The notes under the pieces are model-generated. The model was not told the DNA's origin. It searched no databases and saw only the letters and a list, made by a program, of their open reading frames with translations. 59,668 bases of DNA from Acidisphaera sp. S103. GTDB lineage: Bacteria; Pseudomonadota; Alphaproteobacteria; Acetobacterales; Acetobacteraceae. This document shows, one piece after another, positions 47,165 to 56,802 of the stretch (positions are counted from its first letter, which is position 1; each line of letters opens with the position of its first letter). The stretch is from positions 69,425 to 129,092 of the forward strand of contig NZ_LMUJ01000095.1 in NCBI RefSeq assembly GCF_009765975.1. The letters are read 5' to 3'. The position numbers and the translations under genes were made by a program.

Positions 47165-47581
47165 ATGAAGATCCTTCGCTCCTCCGCCAGGAAGACCAAC
47201 CGTGCACCGGCCGCCAACTTCACCGGCACCGTGTTTTCGGATGAAGTCGTCGTCGGCGCCGCCCCATCGCGGATGCGCGGATCGGTGGTGTCCTTCACGC
47301 CCGGCGCGCGCACCGCGTGGCACAGCCATCCGGTTGGTCAAACGCTGTTCTGCCTGTCCGGTGCCGGACGGGTGCAGCGTGAGGGCGAACCGGTACAGGA
47401 AATCCGCGCCGGCGACACCGTGATCATCCCGCCGGACGTGCGGCACTGGCACGGCGCCGCGCCGGACAAACTGTTCTCCCACCTCGCGATGTCGGAACTG
47501 AACGACAAGGGCGAGGGTACCGCCTGGTTCGAGTACGTTTCGGACGCAGATTACAACGCGCCCCCGGCGCCGGTGACCTAG
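47165..47581 (+). CDS. Small cupin-domain protein
   Basis: A single-domain cupin of 138 residues. Cupin motif 1 reads GARTAWHSHPVGQTLFCLSGAGRV, seen here as residues about 45-68, with the metal-binding His pair and Gln in place of the second Glu region; motif 2 reads GDTVIIPPDVRHWHGA with the third His. The pattern WHSHPxGQTL...RHWHGA is that of the carboxymuconolactone-decarboxylase-associated or hydroxynitrile-lyase-like small cupins, which bind manganese or iron. The reaction cannot be told. It stands alone, divergent from the GT87-like gene. Confidence 0.87.
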   Translation: MKILRSSARKTNRAPAANFTGTVFSDEVVVGAAPSRMRGSVVSFTPGARTAWHSHPVGQTLFCLSGAGRVQREGEPVQEIRAGDTVIIPPDVRHWHGAAPDKLFSHLAMSELNDKGEGTAWFEYVSDADYNAPPAPVT

Positions 47582-47677
47582 TATCGCGCGTCAGCGAAGC
47601 ACGATACAGCCGGAAGTATCCGATTCACGCGGCGAATCGTGGTCGCGTCGCGACTCACGCGTCTCTGTGATCGGATG
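47582..47677. terminator. Convergent gap with several short hairpins
   Basis: Between the cupin stop and the DUF1272 stop, GTATCG (47581-47586) pairs with CGATAC (47602-47607). The dyads GATTCACGCGGCGAATC and GTCGCGTCGCGAC follow. None has a U-run. They may form transcript ends for both genes. Confidence 0.35.
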
Positions 47678-47932
47678 CTAGCCGGCCACGGCCTCACATC
47701 CCGCCGGCTTCAGCACCCGTTTGGTTGAAGCCGGATGCCGGGCCAGCATGGCGGCTGGCCGCACCGGACGACGGACCAGTTCGCCGCCGCAGTTCGGGCA
47801 GACACCGCCGCGCAGGCGGGTGGCGACGCAATCGGCGCAGAAGGTACATTCATAGCTGCACATGCGCGCGTCGGAGCTGTCGGGCGGGAGTTCCCGATCA
47901 CAGCATTCGCAGTTGGGACGAAGATCGAGCAC
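47678..47932 (-). CDS. DUF1272 zinc-ribbon protein
   Basis: An 84-residue cysteine-rich protein. It begins MLDLRPNCECCDRELPPDS and has paired cysteines in CECC, CSYECTFCADC and CPNCGGEL, fitting zinc binding. The sequence matches the DUF1272 family along its whole conserved part, including the tail RRPVRPAAMLARHPAST. The GTG start is at 47932, immediately after the TAA of the monooxygenase gene, so translation is probably coupled to it. The family has no known function. Confidence 0.9.
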   Translation of the reverse strand: MLDLRPNCECCDRELPPDSSDARMCSYECTFCADCVATRLRGGVCPNCGGELVRRPVRPAAMLARHPASTKRVLKPAGCEAVAG

Positions 47933-49588
47933 TTATTCAGCTGCCTCGGCTATGGCCGCGGGACCGGCCAGTTGGAACCCTTCATACCCATTGGCCGCGA
48001 TCTCATCGCATCTCCGCCGATAGGCACCCACACCGCCGATATATGGCATGAACACACGCGGCTTGCCGGGAATGTTGGCGCCCATGTACCATGATGCAGC
48101 CGACGGATACAACGTGGTATCGGCGACTTCGTTGACGTGCTGGACCCAGGCGTTCTCGGCCGGCAAGGTCGCCTCGATGCAGGCGAGTTGCCGGTGGGTC
48201 ATATGGCCCAGGCAGTCCGCGACCCAGTCCACATGCTGCTCGATAGACACCATCATGTTGCTCAGCACCGATGGACTGCCCGGGCCAGTGATCATGAACA
48301 TGTTGGGGAATCCGGCCGTCATCAGCCCCAGATAGGTGCGCGGCCCGGCCTCCCACTTGTCGGCCAGCGCCTCCCCTGCCCGCCCGACAATGCCCATCCG
48401 CGTCAGTGCCCCGGTCATCGCGTCGAAGCCGGTGGCGAACACGATCGCATCGAAGGTGTAGTCCTTGCCGCCAACCCGCAGACCATCCGGAGTCACCGCT
48501 TCGATCGGCGCGCCGCGCACATCGACCAGATCGACGTTCGGGCTGTTGTAGGTCAGGTAATAGTTCGTATCGACACAGATACGCTTCGTCCCGATCGGAT
48601 GGTTCACCGGCACCAGCAGATTGGCTTTCACCGGATCCTTCACCATCGCCCGTATCTTTCCGCGAACGAAGTCCGCCGCCGTATCGTTCGACGCCTTGTT
48701 GAAAATCAGGTCGTTAAACGCCGCCATGAACGTCGTCCCACCGCTTGCCCAGCGCTGTTCATACACGGCCAGCCGTTCCGCTTCCGGCGTCTCGATGGCA
48801 GAACGGTCGTTCGGGTTCGCCAGGATGCCGTTGCGGGTGAAACGAGCCTCGGCACGCCGGGCCGGGTAGCTATCCTTCCAGGATTGGGCGTAGTCCCCCG
48901 GCATCGGCTGGTTGCGCGACGGAATGCTGAAATTGGGGGTTCGCTGGAATACCGTGACATGCGCCGCCTGCCCTGCGATCACCGGAATCGCCTGGATCGC
49001 GCTCGATCCGGTGCCGACGACACCCACCCGCAGGCCGGTGAGATCGACGCCCTCATGCGGCCAGTGACCGGTGTGGTAGGTCTTGCCCTTGAAGCTGTCC
49101 AGGCCAGGAAAGTCGGGCAACCGAGCGGCGGACAGGCAGCCGGTGGCCATTACGCAGTATTTTGCCGAAACCACGTCGCCACGATCCGTCCGGACCGTCC
49201 AGCGATGGGTCGCTTCATCGAATACCGCGCCGATTACCCGCGTCTCGAACCGCATGTCGCGGCGGAGGTCCAGGCGGTCGGCGACATGGTTGGCGTAACG
49301 CAGGATTTCCGGCTGGCCGGCGAAAACTTCGCTCCACTGCCATTCCTGCTGCAGTTCCTCGGAGAACGAGTAGGAGTATTGCATGCTCTCCACGTCACAG
49401 CGCGCGCCCGGGTAGCGGTTCCAGTACCAGGTGCCGCCGACGCCGGTGGCGACATCGAACACGATGGCGGACAGCCCCAGGCCGCGCAGGCGATGCAGCA
49501 TGTACATGCCGCCAAAGCCGGCACCGACGATCACGACGTCGATCTGATGCGGCACAGGTGCGCGCTGGGTTTCGGTCGCCTCTGACAT
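47933..49588 (-). CDS. Cyclohexanone-monooxygenase-like Baeyer-Villiger monooxygenase
   Basis: FAD/NADPH-dependent enzyme, 551 residues from the ATG at 49588 (AGAGG six bases upstream). Motifs: FAD site VGAGFGG (Gly22-Gly27), GGTWYWNRYPGARCDVES typical of cyclohexanone and related monooxygenases, the Baeyer-Villiger fingerprint FKGKTYHTGHWP, the NADPH motif VVGTGSSAIQAIP and FATGFDAMTGAL. It would turn a cyclic or linear ketone into a lactone or ester. DUF1272 abuts its 3' end, and a GntR regulator diverges 208 bases upstream. It differs clearly from the EthA-like enzyme at 15199-16680, so the two are not recent duplicates. Confidence 0.93.
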   Translation of the reverse strand: MSEATETQRAPVPHQIDVVIVGAGFGGMYMLHRLRGLGLSAIVFDVATGVGGTWYWNRYPGARCDVESMQYSYSFSEELQQEWQWSEVFAGQPEILRYANHVADRLDLRRDMRFETRVIGAVFDEATHRWTVRTDRGDVVSAKYCVMATGCLSAARLPDFPGLDSFKGKTYHTGHWPHEGVDLTGLRVGVVGTGSSAIQAIPVIAGQAAHVTVFQRTPNFSIPSRNQPMPGDYAQSWKDSYPARRAEARFTRNGILANPNDRSAIETPEAERLAVYEQRWASGGTTFMAAFNDLIFNKASNDTAADFVRGKIRAMVKDPVKANLLVPVNHPIGTKRICVDTNYYLTYNSPNVDLVDVRGAPIEAVTPDGLRVGGKDYTFDAIVFATGFDAMTGALTRMGIVGRAGEALADKWEAGPRTYLGLMTAGFPNMFMITGPGSPSVLSNMMVSIEQHVDWVADCLGHMTHRQLACIEATLPAENAWVQHVNEVADTTLYPSAASWYMGANIPGKPRVFMPYIGGVGAYRRRCDEIAANGYEGFQLAGPAAIAEAAE

Positions 49589-49796
49589 GGATGCCTCTTT
49601 GATCATACTGCACACACCGCATACCACTCGATCCTGGTTTGTCAACTGATCGGTAGCTTTTTATACCATTGAGATGGGACGCGCCGTTGCGGCCGCTCCC
49701 CGCGTCCAGAACGGACGGGTCGGCGGCAAAGTTTGCGACAGGACCATCCAGACGATACAGTTCATCGCCTTAACGAGGATGACAGGGGAACGGCCG

Positions 49797-50513
49797 ATGA
49801 AGGACGGCAAGGTGACGGCGGTGCGTGCCGATTGCGGCTTCCGTGGCCTGTCCTCAGCCTCTACGGTCGATCTCGTCGCTGAGCGGCTGCGGGAATGGAT
49901 CATCGCCGGCTGGTTCCGCCGCGGCCAGATGCTGACCGTGCGAGAGGTCGCCCGGGACATCAGCGCCCCGCAACGCCTCGTGCGGGAAGCCTTCACCCGG
50001 CTCCGCGACGACGGCTTTCTGATGCGTATGGCGCGCGGCACCGCCGTTGCCCCGCTTCGCCTCGAAGCGCAGCAGTTACTCAAGCATCGCCTGCCACTTG
50101 AGGTCCAGCTAACGCGCCTCGCTACGCGTCAACTCACCACGTTCGGCCTGCGGCTGCTCGATCGTATTGAAGGAGAAATGGTGGAGGCCCAGCGGCGGTA
50201 TGACCTGCCGAACGCTCAACGACACAATTACCGCTTCCACGTGGCGCTCTATCGTTTCGCCCACCGCCCGGACCTGCTGGCCGAAGTGCAGGCATTATGG
50301 GCCGGGTTCCCTTTCGACCTCATGACGACGATGCCAAGCCGCCTTCCAGCCGTCGCGGACGAACATGAAACGATCCTTGCCGCCCTCCACGCCGGAGACC
50401 CGCAATGTGCCGCTCGCGCCATGCACCATCACATTCTGCACGGATGGCAGGAATACCAGCGTCACTACCCATTGCAGTTGGAGCGGCAACCGCGCCTCGC
50501 CCGCGGTGGCTAG
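49797..50513 (+). CDS. GntR/FCD family transcriptional regulator
   Basis: A 238-residue regulator. The N-terminal winged helix has VDLVAERLREWIIAGWFRRGQMLTVREVARDI and the recognition helix SAPQRLVREAFTRLRDDGFL; the FCD domain follows with the His-containing NYRFHVALYRFAHRPDLLAEVQALW and DEHETILAALHAGDPQCAARAMHHHI. I choose the ATG at 49797, nine bases after GGGGA; 49779 is possible. It diverges from the Baeyer-Villiger monooxygenase and is followed in the same direction by a second FCD regulator, so it may control the monooxygenase. Its first helix is less typical than in other family members. Confidence 0.85.
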   Translation: MKDGKVTAVRADCGFRGLSSASTVDLVAERLREWIIAGWFRRGQMLTVREVARDISAPQRLVREAFTRLRDDGFLMRMARGTAVAPLRLEAQQLLKHRLPLEVQLTRLATRQLTTFGLRLLDRIEGEMVEAQRRYDLPNAQRHNYRFHVALYRFAHRPDLLAEVQALWAGFPFDLMTTMPSRLPAVADEHETILAALHAGDPQCAARAMHHHILHGWQEYQRHYPLQLERQPRLARGG

Positions 50514-50585
50514 GTAAACCGCACATGGGCGGGATATAAGTTTTCGAAATGAAGTTCCCGTAAAGGGTCAGGAGGCATCCCGGAC

Positions 50586-51323
50586 ATGGCACTTTCAACC
50601 AAGCGCGGTCCTGAAAGCGATACCGTCCCGCCGACACCGACGCCGTTCCGGCCATTCGGCCAGCCCTGGATGATTGCCCAGATCCAGACCAAGGAGCATC
50701 AGGTCGCCGAACTTCTGCGCGAGAAGATCATCGCCGGCGGTGTCGTCCGTGGGCAGAAACTCAAGCAGGCCGAACTGGCGAAGATGCTGAACGTCTCGAT
50801 CACGCCGGTACGCGAGGCATTGCGCCTGCTCGAGGCCGAAGGTTACGTCCATGTTTCCTCCCACCGCGGCGCCATCGTGGCTCCGTTTCAGATAGACCAG
50901 GTCGACGAGCTCTATGACCTGCGGATGATCCTGGAAGGCAAGCTCACCGCCGCCGCCGTGCGGAACATGACACCGGATAACCTGCAGGGGCTGATTAAGC
51001 TGAACGACAATATCCGCTCTGCCCTCGCCACGAATTCCCGCGAGGATATACGGGGCAATAATTTCCGGTTCCATTTCCGCCTGTACGAATATGCGGACCT
51101 GTCGAACACGCTGGAATTCGTGCGTGTCCTCTGGGCGAAATACCCGTTCGACCTGCTGGGCTCGATTCCCGGCCGCCCGCCGCGCGTGCTGGACGAACAC
51201 GCCAAACTGCTGACCGCGTTGCAGGAACAGGATCCACGCAAGGCAACCAAGGCAATGCAGGCGCACATCACGGCGGGCCATCGGGACTTCAAGGCGACCT
51301 TCGCGCTGGAACCTCGGCGCTGA
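50586..51323 (+). CDS. GntR/FCD family transcriptional regulator, second of a pair
   Basis: A 245-residue regulator with a winged helix (QVAELLREKIIAGGVVRGQKLKQAELAKMLNVSI region, about residues 38-72, then TPVREALRLLEAEGYV) and an FCD domain with LYDLRMILEGKLTAAAVRN, NNFRFHFRLYEYADLSNTLEFVRVLW and DEHAKLLTALQEQDPRKATKAMQAHI. It is the stronger candidate for controlling the convergent Dpp/CoA-transferase run, whose last gene ends 10 bases beyond its stop. The two adjacent regulators share FCD motifs and may come from an old duplication. Confidence 0.9.
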   Translation: MALSTKRGPESDTVPPTPTPFRPFGQPWMIAQIQTKEHQVAELLREKIIAGGVVRGQKLKQAELAKMLNVSITPVREALRLLEAEGYVHVSSHRGAIVAPFQIDQVDELYDLRMILEGKLTAAAVRNMTPDNLQGLIKLNDNIRSALATNSREDIRGNNFRFHFRLYEYADLSNTLEFVRVLWAKYPFDLLGSIPGRPPRVLDEHAKLLTALQEQDPRKATKAMQAHITAGHRDFKATFALEPRR

Positions 51324-51333
51324 GGTATTCGGC

Positions 51334-52293
51334 TTACGGGATCAGATGGCAGGCGGCCATGTGTCCCGGCGCCATCTGACGTGGCTTTGGTAATTCGATC
51401 CGGCATCGTTCCATCGCGTCCGGGCAACGCGTGTGGAACGGGCATCCGGGTGGGGGCGCCAGCGGGCTGGGCGGCTCACCGCGCAGCACCGTCCGCCGCC
51501 GGTCGCCCCGCCGCGCATCCGCCGACGGCACCGAGGCCAGCAGCATTCGGGTATAGGGATGCGACGGCGTTTCGAACAGCGCTTCGGTCCCGGCCATCTC
51601 GACGATTCGCCCCAGATACATCACCGCGATACGGTCGCTGATATGGCGCACCACGGCCAGGTCATGGGCGATGAACAGATAGCTGAGGCCCAGTTCCTCC
51701 TGCAGGCGCACCATCAGGTTGATCACCTGCGCCTGCACCGAGACATCCAACGCCGAGACCGGTTCGTCGCCGATCACCAGCTTCGGCTCCAGCGCCAAGG
51801 CTCGGGCGATACCAAGCCGCTGGCGTTGGCCGCCGGAAAATTCGTGCGGATAGCGATCCATTTGGTCCGGCCGCAACCCGACACGGGCGAACAGGTCCGC
51901 AACCCGCTCCGTCCGTTCCCGCGGCGCGAACAGGCCGTAATTGATGAACGGCTCCGCGACGATCGCGCCCGCTTTCATCTTCGGATTCAGCGAGGCGTAG
52001 GGGTCCTGGAAAATCACCTGCATGTTGCGCCGTTGCTGCCGTAGGGCGGCATAGGACAGACCGGTGATCTCCACACCATCGAGTTGCACGCTGCCGCGCG
52101 ACGGTTCCACCAGTCGCAGGATCGTCTTGCCCACGGTCGACTTGCCGCAACCACTTTCGCCGACGAGACCGAGAGTCTCTCCACGGCCAATATGGAGGTC
52201 GACACCGTCTACCGCCTTCAGCGTATGGCCGCCATCGAGCTGGTAGTGCTTGGCGAGGCCTTCGACGGTGAGAAGAGGCGCGGCTTCAAGCAT
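51334..52293 (-). CDS. dppF: Dipeptide/oligopeptide ABC transporter ATPase (DppF/OppF)
   Basis: ATP-binding subunit of a peptide-type importer, 319 residues from the ATG at 52293, which overlaps dppD by eight bases. Walker A is GESGCGKST, the signature is [14 protein letters not shown], Walker B is [12 protein letters not shown], followed by the H-loop [14 protein letters not shown]. The C-terminal oligopeptide-family extension has [22 protein letters not shown], the cysteine set that often binds an iron-sulfur cluster (shown here only as the region near residue 290). It is the last gene of the run. Confidence 0.94.
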   Translation of the reverse strand: MLEAAPLLTVEGLAKHYQLDGGHTLKAVDGVDLHIGRGETLGLVGESGCGKSTVGKTILRLVEPSRGSVQLDGVEITGLSYAALRQQRRNMQVIFQDPYASLNPKMKAGAIVAEPFINYGLFAPRERTERVADLFARVGLRPDQMDRYPHEFSGGQRQRLGIARALALEPKLVIGDEPVSALDVSVQAQVINLMVRLQEELGLSYLFIAHDLAVVRHISDRIAVMYLGRIVEMAGTEALFETPSHPYTRMLLASVPSADARRGDRRRTVLRGEPPSPLAPPPGCPFHTRCPDAMERCRIELPKPRQMAPGHMAACHLIP

Positions 52294-53308
52294 GATGCGG
52301 CACCCGTGTTTCACCTGCGTGCCAACACGCCGCCCAGTGTCCCGGACGGTGCTGCACAAAAGGTGGCGGCGTCCCGCACTGATCCGTCGCCAACGGGCAG
52401 CGCGGTGCGAACCGGCATCCGGCCGGCAGAGCCGTCATGGGGGGGACAGTGCCGGGAATCTCCGCCAGCGGTACCCGGCGGCCGTTGGCATCACGGCCAC
52501 CGGCGAAACGTGGGCTGGCTGTCAGCAAGCCGCTGGTATAGGGGTGAAGCGGGGTTCGGAAGAGGTTGTCGACCGTTGCTTCCTCGATCTTTACACCGGC
52601 ATACATCACCACCACGCGTTGGGCCATTTCCGAAACGACACCCAGGTCGTGGGTGATCATCACGATCGCCGTGCCGGTGGTTTCCTGCAGCTCGACCAGC
52701 AGATCCAGGATCTGTGCCTGGATGGTAACGTCCAGTGCGGTTGTTGGCTCATCGGCGATCAGCACCTTCGGCCGGCACGCCAGCGCCATCGCGATCATCA
52801 CCCGCTGCCGCATCCCGCCGGACAGTTGATGTGGATACTCGCTCAGCCGCCGCCGCTGGTCCGGGATATGCACCATGCGCAGCATATCCGCCGCCCTGTC
52901 CAGCGCCGCCCGCCGACTGAGCTTCTGATGCACCATGCCAATCTCGGCGATCTGTTCGCCGATCGTCAGGACCGGATTCAACGAGGTCATCGGGTCTTGG
53001 AAGATCATGGAGACCGTGTTGCCGCGGACGTCGCGCATTTCGGCTTCGGTCAGGCGCAGCAGGTCCCTGCCCTCCAGCAGCACACGGCCGGCGGTGATGC
53101 GGCCCGGTGGGGTCAAGATCAACCGCATCACCGACAACGCGGTCACGCTTTTGCCGCAGCCGGATTCACCGACGATCCCCAGCGTTTCGCCACGCCCCAC
53201 CGCGAACGACATGCCGTCGACCGCCGCCACGGGACCATCCTGCGTGTCGAAACACGTCACCAACCCGTCGACCAGCAGTGCCGGCGTTTCCCCTGGTTGA
53301 TCGGTCAC
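52286..53308 (-). CDS. dppD: Dipeptide/oligopeptide ABC transporter ATPase (DppD/OppD)
   Basis: Second ATP-binding subunit, 340 residues. Walker A is GESGCGKS, the signature [14 protein letters not shown], Walker [13 protein letters not shown], and the H-loop [11 protein letters not shown]. The C-terminal cysteine motif [15 protein letters not shown] is present. It overlaps dppC by four bases and dppF by eight, showing a tightly coupled operon. Confidence 0.95.
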   Translation of the reverse strand: MTDQPGETPALLVDGLVTCFDTQDGPVAAVDGMSFAVGRGETLGIVGESGCGKSVTALSVMRLILTPPGRITAGRVLLEGRDLLRLTEAEMRDVRGNTVSMIFQDPMTSLNPVLTIGEQIAEIGMVHQKLSRRAALDRAADMLRMVHIPDQRRRLSEYPHQLSGGMRQRVMIAMALACRPKVLIADEPTTALDVTIQAQILDLLVELQETTGTAIVMITHDLGVVSEMAQRVVVMYAGVKIEEATVDNLFRTPLHPYTSGLLTASPRFAGGRDANGRRVPLAEIPGTVPPMTALPAGCRFAPRCPLATDQCGTPPPFVQHRPGHWAACWHAGETRVPHHA

Positions 53309-54183
53309 AGGCGCCGCGCCAGCCGCGGATCGAGCATGTCGCGCACGCCGTCACCCAGCATGTTGATCGCCATCACCATGGTGCCGAGGAACGCCCCGGG
53401 GAACAGCACGATCCAGATCGCCAGTTGCACGTATGTCCGCCCATCCGAGATAATATTGCCCCAACTGGGTGTCTCCGGCGGAATGCCGACGCCCAGGAAG
53501 CCGAGATAGGCCTCCACCAACACGGCGGAGGCACAGACATAGGTCACCTGCACAATGATAGGTGTCAGCGCATTCGGCAGGATGTGATGCAGCAGCAGGC
53601 GTGGCAGCTTGGTGCCGATCGCCACGGCCGCCTGCACGTAGACCTGTTCCCTGATCACCAGCACGACCGATCGAACCAGGCGGGCGACGCGCGGCACCTC
53701 CGGGATCGTAATGGCAATGATAACGATGGGGATGCCGGGGCGTGTCAGGATCATCATGCCCACCGCCAGCAGGATCGCCGGGATGGCCATCAACCCATCC
53801 ATAACCCGCATCAGCGGTGCGTCGGCCCAACGAAACATGCCGGCCAGCAGGCCAATCACGCTGCCGATCAAAGCACTGAGCAGCGCCGCCGAAATCCCGA
53901 CGAACAACGAGACTCGTCCGCCGTACAACGTGCGGCTGAAAATGTCCCGGCCGTAATTATCGGTTCCGAACCAGTGCGACGCGCTGGGCGGCCGCAGCCG
54001 GTGGATCAGGTCGAGCGCCACCGGGTCATAGGGCGTGATCAGTGGTGCGCAGACCGACAGCAGCACCAGGATCGTCATCAGCGTGGCGCCGATCACGATC
54101 GTCAGATGCCGCGACAGAAAGCGGAACGACCGGCGCTTGCGTTTGAACGCGAGGGTCGTGGGTGTCGCGATCGCGCCCGTCAC
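53305..54183 (-). CDS. dppC: Dipeptide/oligopeptide ABC transporter permease (DppC)
   Basis: Inner-membrane permease of 292 residues with one N-terminal helix and five core helices. The binding-protein-dependent transport signature [20 protein letters not shown], part of the ABC-interacting loop, is intact, as are [24 protein letters not shown] and [17 protein letters not shown]. It overlaps dppB and dppD by four bases each. Confidence 0.94.
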   Translation of the reverse strand: MTGAIATPTTLAFKRKRRSFRFLSRHLTIVIGATLMTILVLLSVCAPLITPYDPVALDLIHRLRPPSASHWFGTDNYGRDIFSRTLYGGRVSLFVGISAALLSALIGSVIGLLAGMFRWADAPLMRVMDGLMAIPAILLAVGMMILTRPGIPIVIIAITIPEVPRVARLVRSVVLVIREQVYVQAAVAIGTKLPRLLLHHILPNALTPIIVQVTYVCASAVLVEAYLGFLGVGIPPETPSWGNIISDGRTYVQLAIWIVLFPGAFLGTMVMAINMLGDGVRDMLDPRLARRL

Positions 54184-55121
54184 GCTCGGACCCGAGGATC
54201 GAACAGCCGGTAGCTGAGATCGACCAGCAGATTGACCACCACATAGGTGAACGACGTGACCAGGATGATCCCCTGAATCACCGGGAAATCCCGCTGCGTC
54301 ACCGCATCGATCGTCAGCCGGCCGATGCCGGGTATCGAGAACACGCTTTCGGTCACCACCACGCCGCCAATCAATAGCGCGATGCCGTTGCCGATCGTGG
54401 TGACCAATGGCACCGCCGCGTTCTTCAGTCCGTGCTTGATCAGCACCGCGCCCTGCCCCAGGCCTTTGGCCCGAGCGGTGCGGATGTAGTCCTCACCAAG
54501 GACTTCGATCATGGTGCTGCGGGTCATGCGGGTCAGCAGCGCCATGAACACCAGGCCCAGCGACAATGCCGGCAGCACGAGATGTTGCAGATAAGGGACG
54601 ATTCCGTTCCCGAGCGTGGTGTAGCCCTGTACTGGCAGGATCCGCAGCTTGAGCGCGAAGCCCCAGACCAGTGCGTAACCGATCAAAAAAATCGGAAACG
54701 AAAACGCCGCGATCGCCAGCGCCATTACCGCTCGATCTACCCAGCGCCCGACCTGCCAGGCGGCGACGACACCCAGTGGAATGGCGGTCAGGATGGCGAA
54801 CAGCATCGTTGCGACAGCGAGTGAGACCGTCGGCTGTATGCGTGACATGATCAGGGTGCCCACAGGCACATGGCTGAACAGCGACACGCCCAGGTCGCCA
54901 TGCGCCAGCCGCACCAGCCACAGCCAGAACTGCACGATCAGCGGCTGATCCAGGCCAAGCCCGGCGCGGATCTGCTCGATCATCGCCGGGGTGGCCTGAT
55001 CCCCGGCGATGATCGCCGCCGGGTCACCCGGGCTGAGATGGATCAGCAGGAAGACGATCACCGCCACGAGACCCATGACGATCGCGGTCGAACTCAGCTT
55101 GCGCAGAACGAACTGGATCAC
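54180..55121 (-). CDS. dppB: Dipeptide/oligopeptide ABC transporter permease (DppB)
   Basis: Permease partner of DppC, 313 residues, six helices. It has the DppB N-terminal motif FLLIHLSPGDPAAIIAGDQA, the LGLDQPLIVQFWLWLVRLAHGDLGVSL stretch (only indicated here), TRMTRSTMIEVLGEDYIRTARAKGLG, which contacts the ATPases, and the later HGLKNAAVPLVTTIG. It lies eight bases downstream of the substrate-binding protein gene. Confidence 0.94.
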   Translation of the reverse strand: MIQFVLRKLSSTAIVMGLVAVIVFLLIHLSPGDPAAIIAGDQATPAMIEQIRAGLGLDQPLIVQFWLWLVRLAHGDLGVSLFSHVPVGTLIMSRIQPTVSLAVATMLFAILTAIPLGVVAAWQVGRWVDRAVMALAIAAFSFPIFLIGYALVWGFALKLRILPVQGYTTLGNGIVPYLQHLVLPALSLGLVFMALLTRMTRSTMIEVLGEDYIRTARAKGLGQGAVLIKHGLKNAAVPLVTTIGNGIALLIGGVVVTESVFSIPGIGRLTIDAVTQRDFPVIQGIILVTSFTYVVVNLLVDLSYRLFDPRVRA

Positions 55122-55129
55122 GCGACGAA

Positions 55130-56740
55130 TTACTTCTTTTCGATGTTCCAGTAGACCGGCACGCCGGCTTCCAGGACTCCCTGCAGGTTGGCACGAAACG
55201 CGATCGGCTGCACGTATTGCCCGGCAGGGACATACGGGACCGAAACGTAGGCGCGTTCCTGGATCTGATCGACCATCGCGTGGCGCTTGGCCGCATCAGG
55301 CTCGCTCGCCCATTTATCCACCAGACTGACCAGGTCCTTGTCGCAGGCCCAGCCGACATTCGCTTGGTCACAGGCCGAGTTGAACCAGATATTCGCCATC
55401 GGAGATGCCACGTCCGGGCCGCCCTGCGAGGTGATGAAGATGTTCCATCCCCCCTTGTCCGGCGCGTCCTTCTTCGCTCGGCGGGCCGTGATCGTTGCCC
55501 AATCGAGCGACTGGATATCGACGTTCACACCGGATTTGCGCAGTTCATCGATCAGCACCGTGGTGGCGGCGGCGTATTGCGGCCGGTCGGTCGGCTGCAG
55601 CACAACGATGGGTTCGCCCTTGTAGCCGGCTTCCGCCAGCAACTGCTTCGCCTTGGCGAAATCCTGCTTGGCGAACGGCTTGGCGCCGGCATCCGTCTGG
55701 TTGTCGGAGTTGCACATGAAATAGGTCGGGCAGTAGGCCATGAACAGGGACGGATCGCCGACCACCGCCTGCATCATGTCGTTCTGGTTGACCATGTACA
55801 ACAGCGCTTCGCGCGCCTTGTAGTTGTTGAACGGCGGATACAGCGAATTCGGCCGCACCATCATCTGCACGCCGAGGTGGTCGATGGTCAGCACCTTCAG
55901 GTCGGCGTTCTGTTTCATCAACTGGATGAAATCGAGCGGCGGCGATTCGAAATAGTCGATCTCACCCGCCTGCAACGCCGCCAGCGCCGTGTTGTTGTCG
56001 GGCATATACAGCCATTCGACGCGATCGACCTTCGCCACCTTGCCGCCGGCCAGATAGTCCGGCGCTTCCTTGCGCGGCACGTAGTATGGGTTCTTCACGT
56101 AGACCGCCTTGTTGCCAGGCTGCCATTCATCCTTCTTGAAGATGAACGGGCCGGAGCCGGTGGTGTCGGTGATCTGCTGGTTAATCGGACCGCTGGCGAT
56201 CCGTTCCGGCATCATGAACGCCGGCGCTTCGGCCCCCGCCAGGGCTTCGACCACCAGGCCGAACGGAGATTTCAGCTTGATCTTGAAGGTGTTGTCGTCA
56301 ACGATCTCATAGCCGCTTTCGCCGCCCATGGCTTCCACCAAATGCTGGCCCATGGCGTTCCGCTTCGCCCAGCGCTTCAGCGATGCGACGCAATCGGCGG
56401 CGCGCACCGGGGTGCCGTCGCTCCATTTCAGGCCGGGCCGCAAGGTGAAGCTGTAGGTCAGCGCGTCGGGGCTGACGCTGTAGGTGTCCACCATCTGCGG
56501 CTTCGGTTCGAACTTCGAATTCAACGCGAACAGCGTATCGTAGACCAGGTAGCCGTGGCGGATGACGATATAGGCGGTCGACCAAGTGGGATCGAGAATC
56601 TTCAGGTCGGAGTTCACCACAGCCTTCAGGACCGTTTCGGCCTGCACAACCTGGGGCGACGTCCCCAGCGCCAGCGCGACCGCCGCGACCGCCGCGACCG
56701 CCGCGACCGCCAGCAGGCTTTTTAAGCGAAATCGCGCCAT
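55130..56740 (-). CDS. dppA: ABC transporter substrate-binding protein, family 5 (DppA-like)
   Basis: Periplasmic binding protein of 536 residues that selects the imported compound. A signal peptide covers residues 1 to about 34, cut near VQA; its hydrophobic core is made of four perfect AVA-type repeats. The mature part has family-5 features: LKILDPTWSTAYIVIRHGYLVYDTLFA, YSFTLRPGLKWSDGTPVRAADCVASL, ALAALQAGEIDYFESPP and the C-terminal MVDQIQERAYVSVPYVPAGQY. Family-5 proteins bind peptides but also nickel, opines, glutathione and other small organics. Since CoA-ligating and cleaving enzymes precede it in the run, a non-peptide carboxylic substrate is plausible here. Confidence 0.92.
   Translation of the reverse strand: MARFRLKSLLAVAAVAAVAAVALALGTSPQVVQAETVLKAVVNSDLKILDPTWSTAYIVIRHGYLVYDTLFALNSKFEPKPQMVDTYSVSPDALTYSFTLRPGLKWSDGTPVRAADCVASLKRWAKRNAMGQHLVEAMGGESGYEIVDDNTFKIKLKSPFGLVVEALAGAEAPAFMMPERIASGPINQQITDTTGSGPFIFKKDEWQPGNKAVYVKNPYYVPRKEAPDYLAGGKVAKVDRVEWLYMPDNNTALAALQAGEIDYFESPPLDFIQLMKQNADLKVLTIDHLGVQMMVRPNSLYPPFNNYKAREALLYMVNQNDMMQAVVGDPSLFMAYCPTYFMCNSDNQTDAGAKPFAKQDFAKAKQLLAEAGYKGEPIVVLQPTDRPQYAAATTVLIDELRKSGVNVDIQSLDWATITARRAKKDAPDKGGWNIFITSQGGPDVASPMANIWFNSACDQANVGWACDKDLVSLVDKWASEPDAAKRHAMVDQIQERAYVSVPYVPAGQYVQPIAFRANLQGVLEAGVPVYWNIEKK
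56676..56711. repeat. Four perfect 9-base tandem repeats inside the dppA signal peptide
   Basis: GCGACCGCC is repeated four times without error (plus strand). On the coding strand it gives four AVA-type triplets in the hydrophobic core of the signal peptide. Because the unit is a multiple of three, slippage would lengthen or shorten the core by three residues without shifting frame. Confidence 0.9.
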
Positions 56741-56802
56741 TGTCGTTCCCCAACATTATTTGATGCATTTGTTTTTGGTTTGTGCGGCGTGTCAAGGCAG
56801 GC

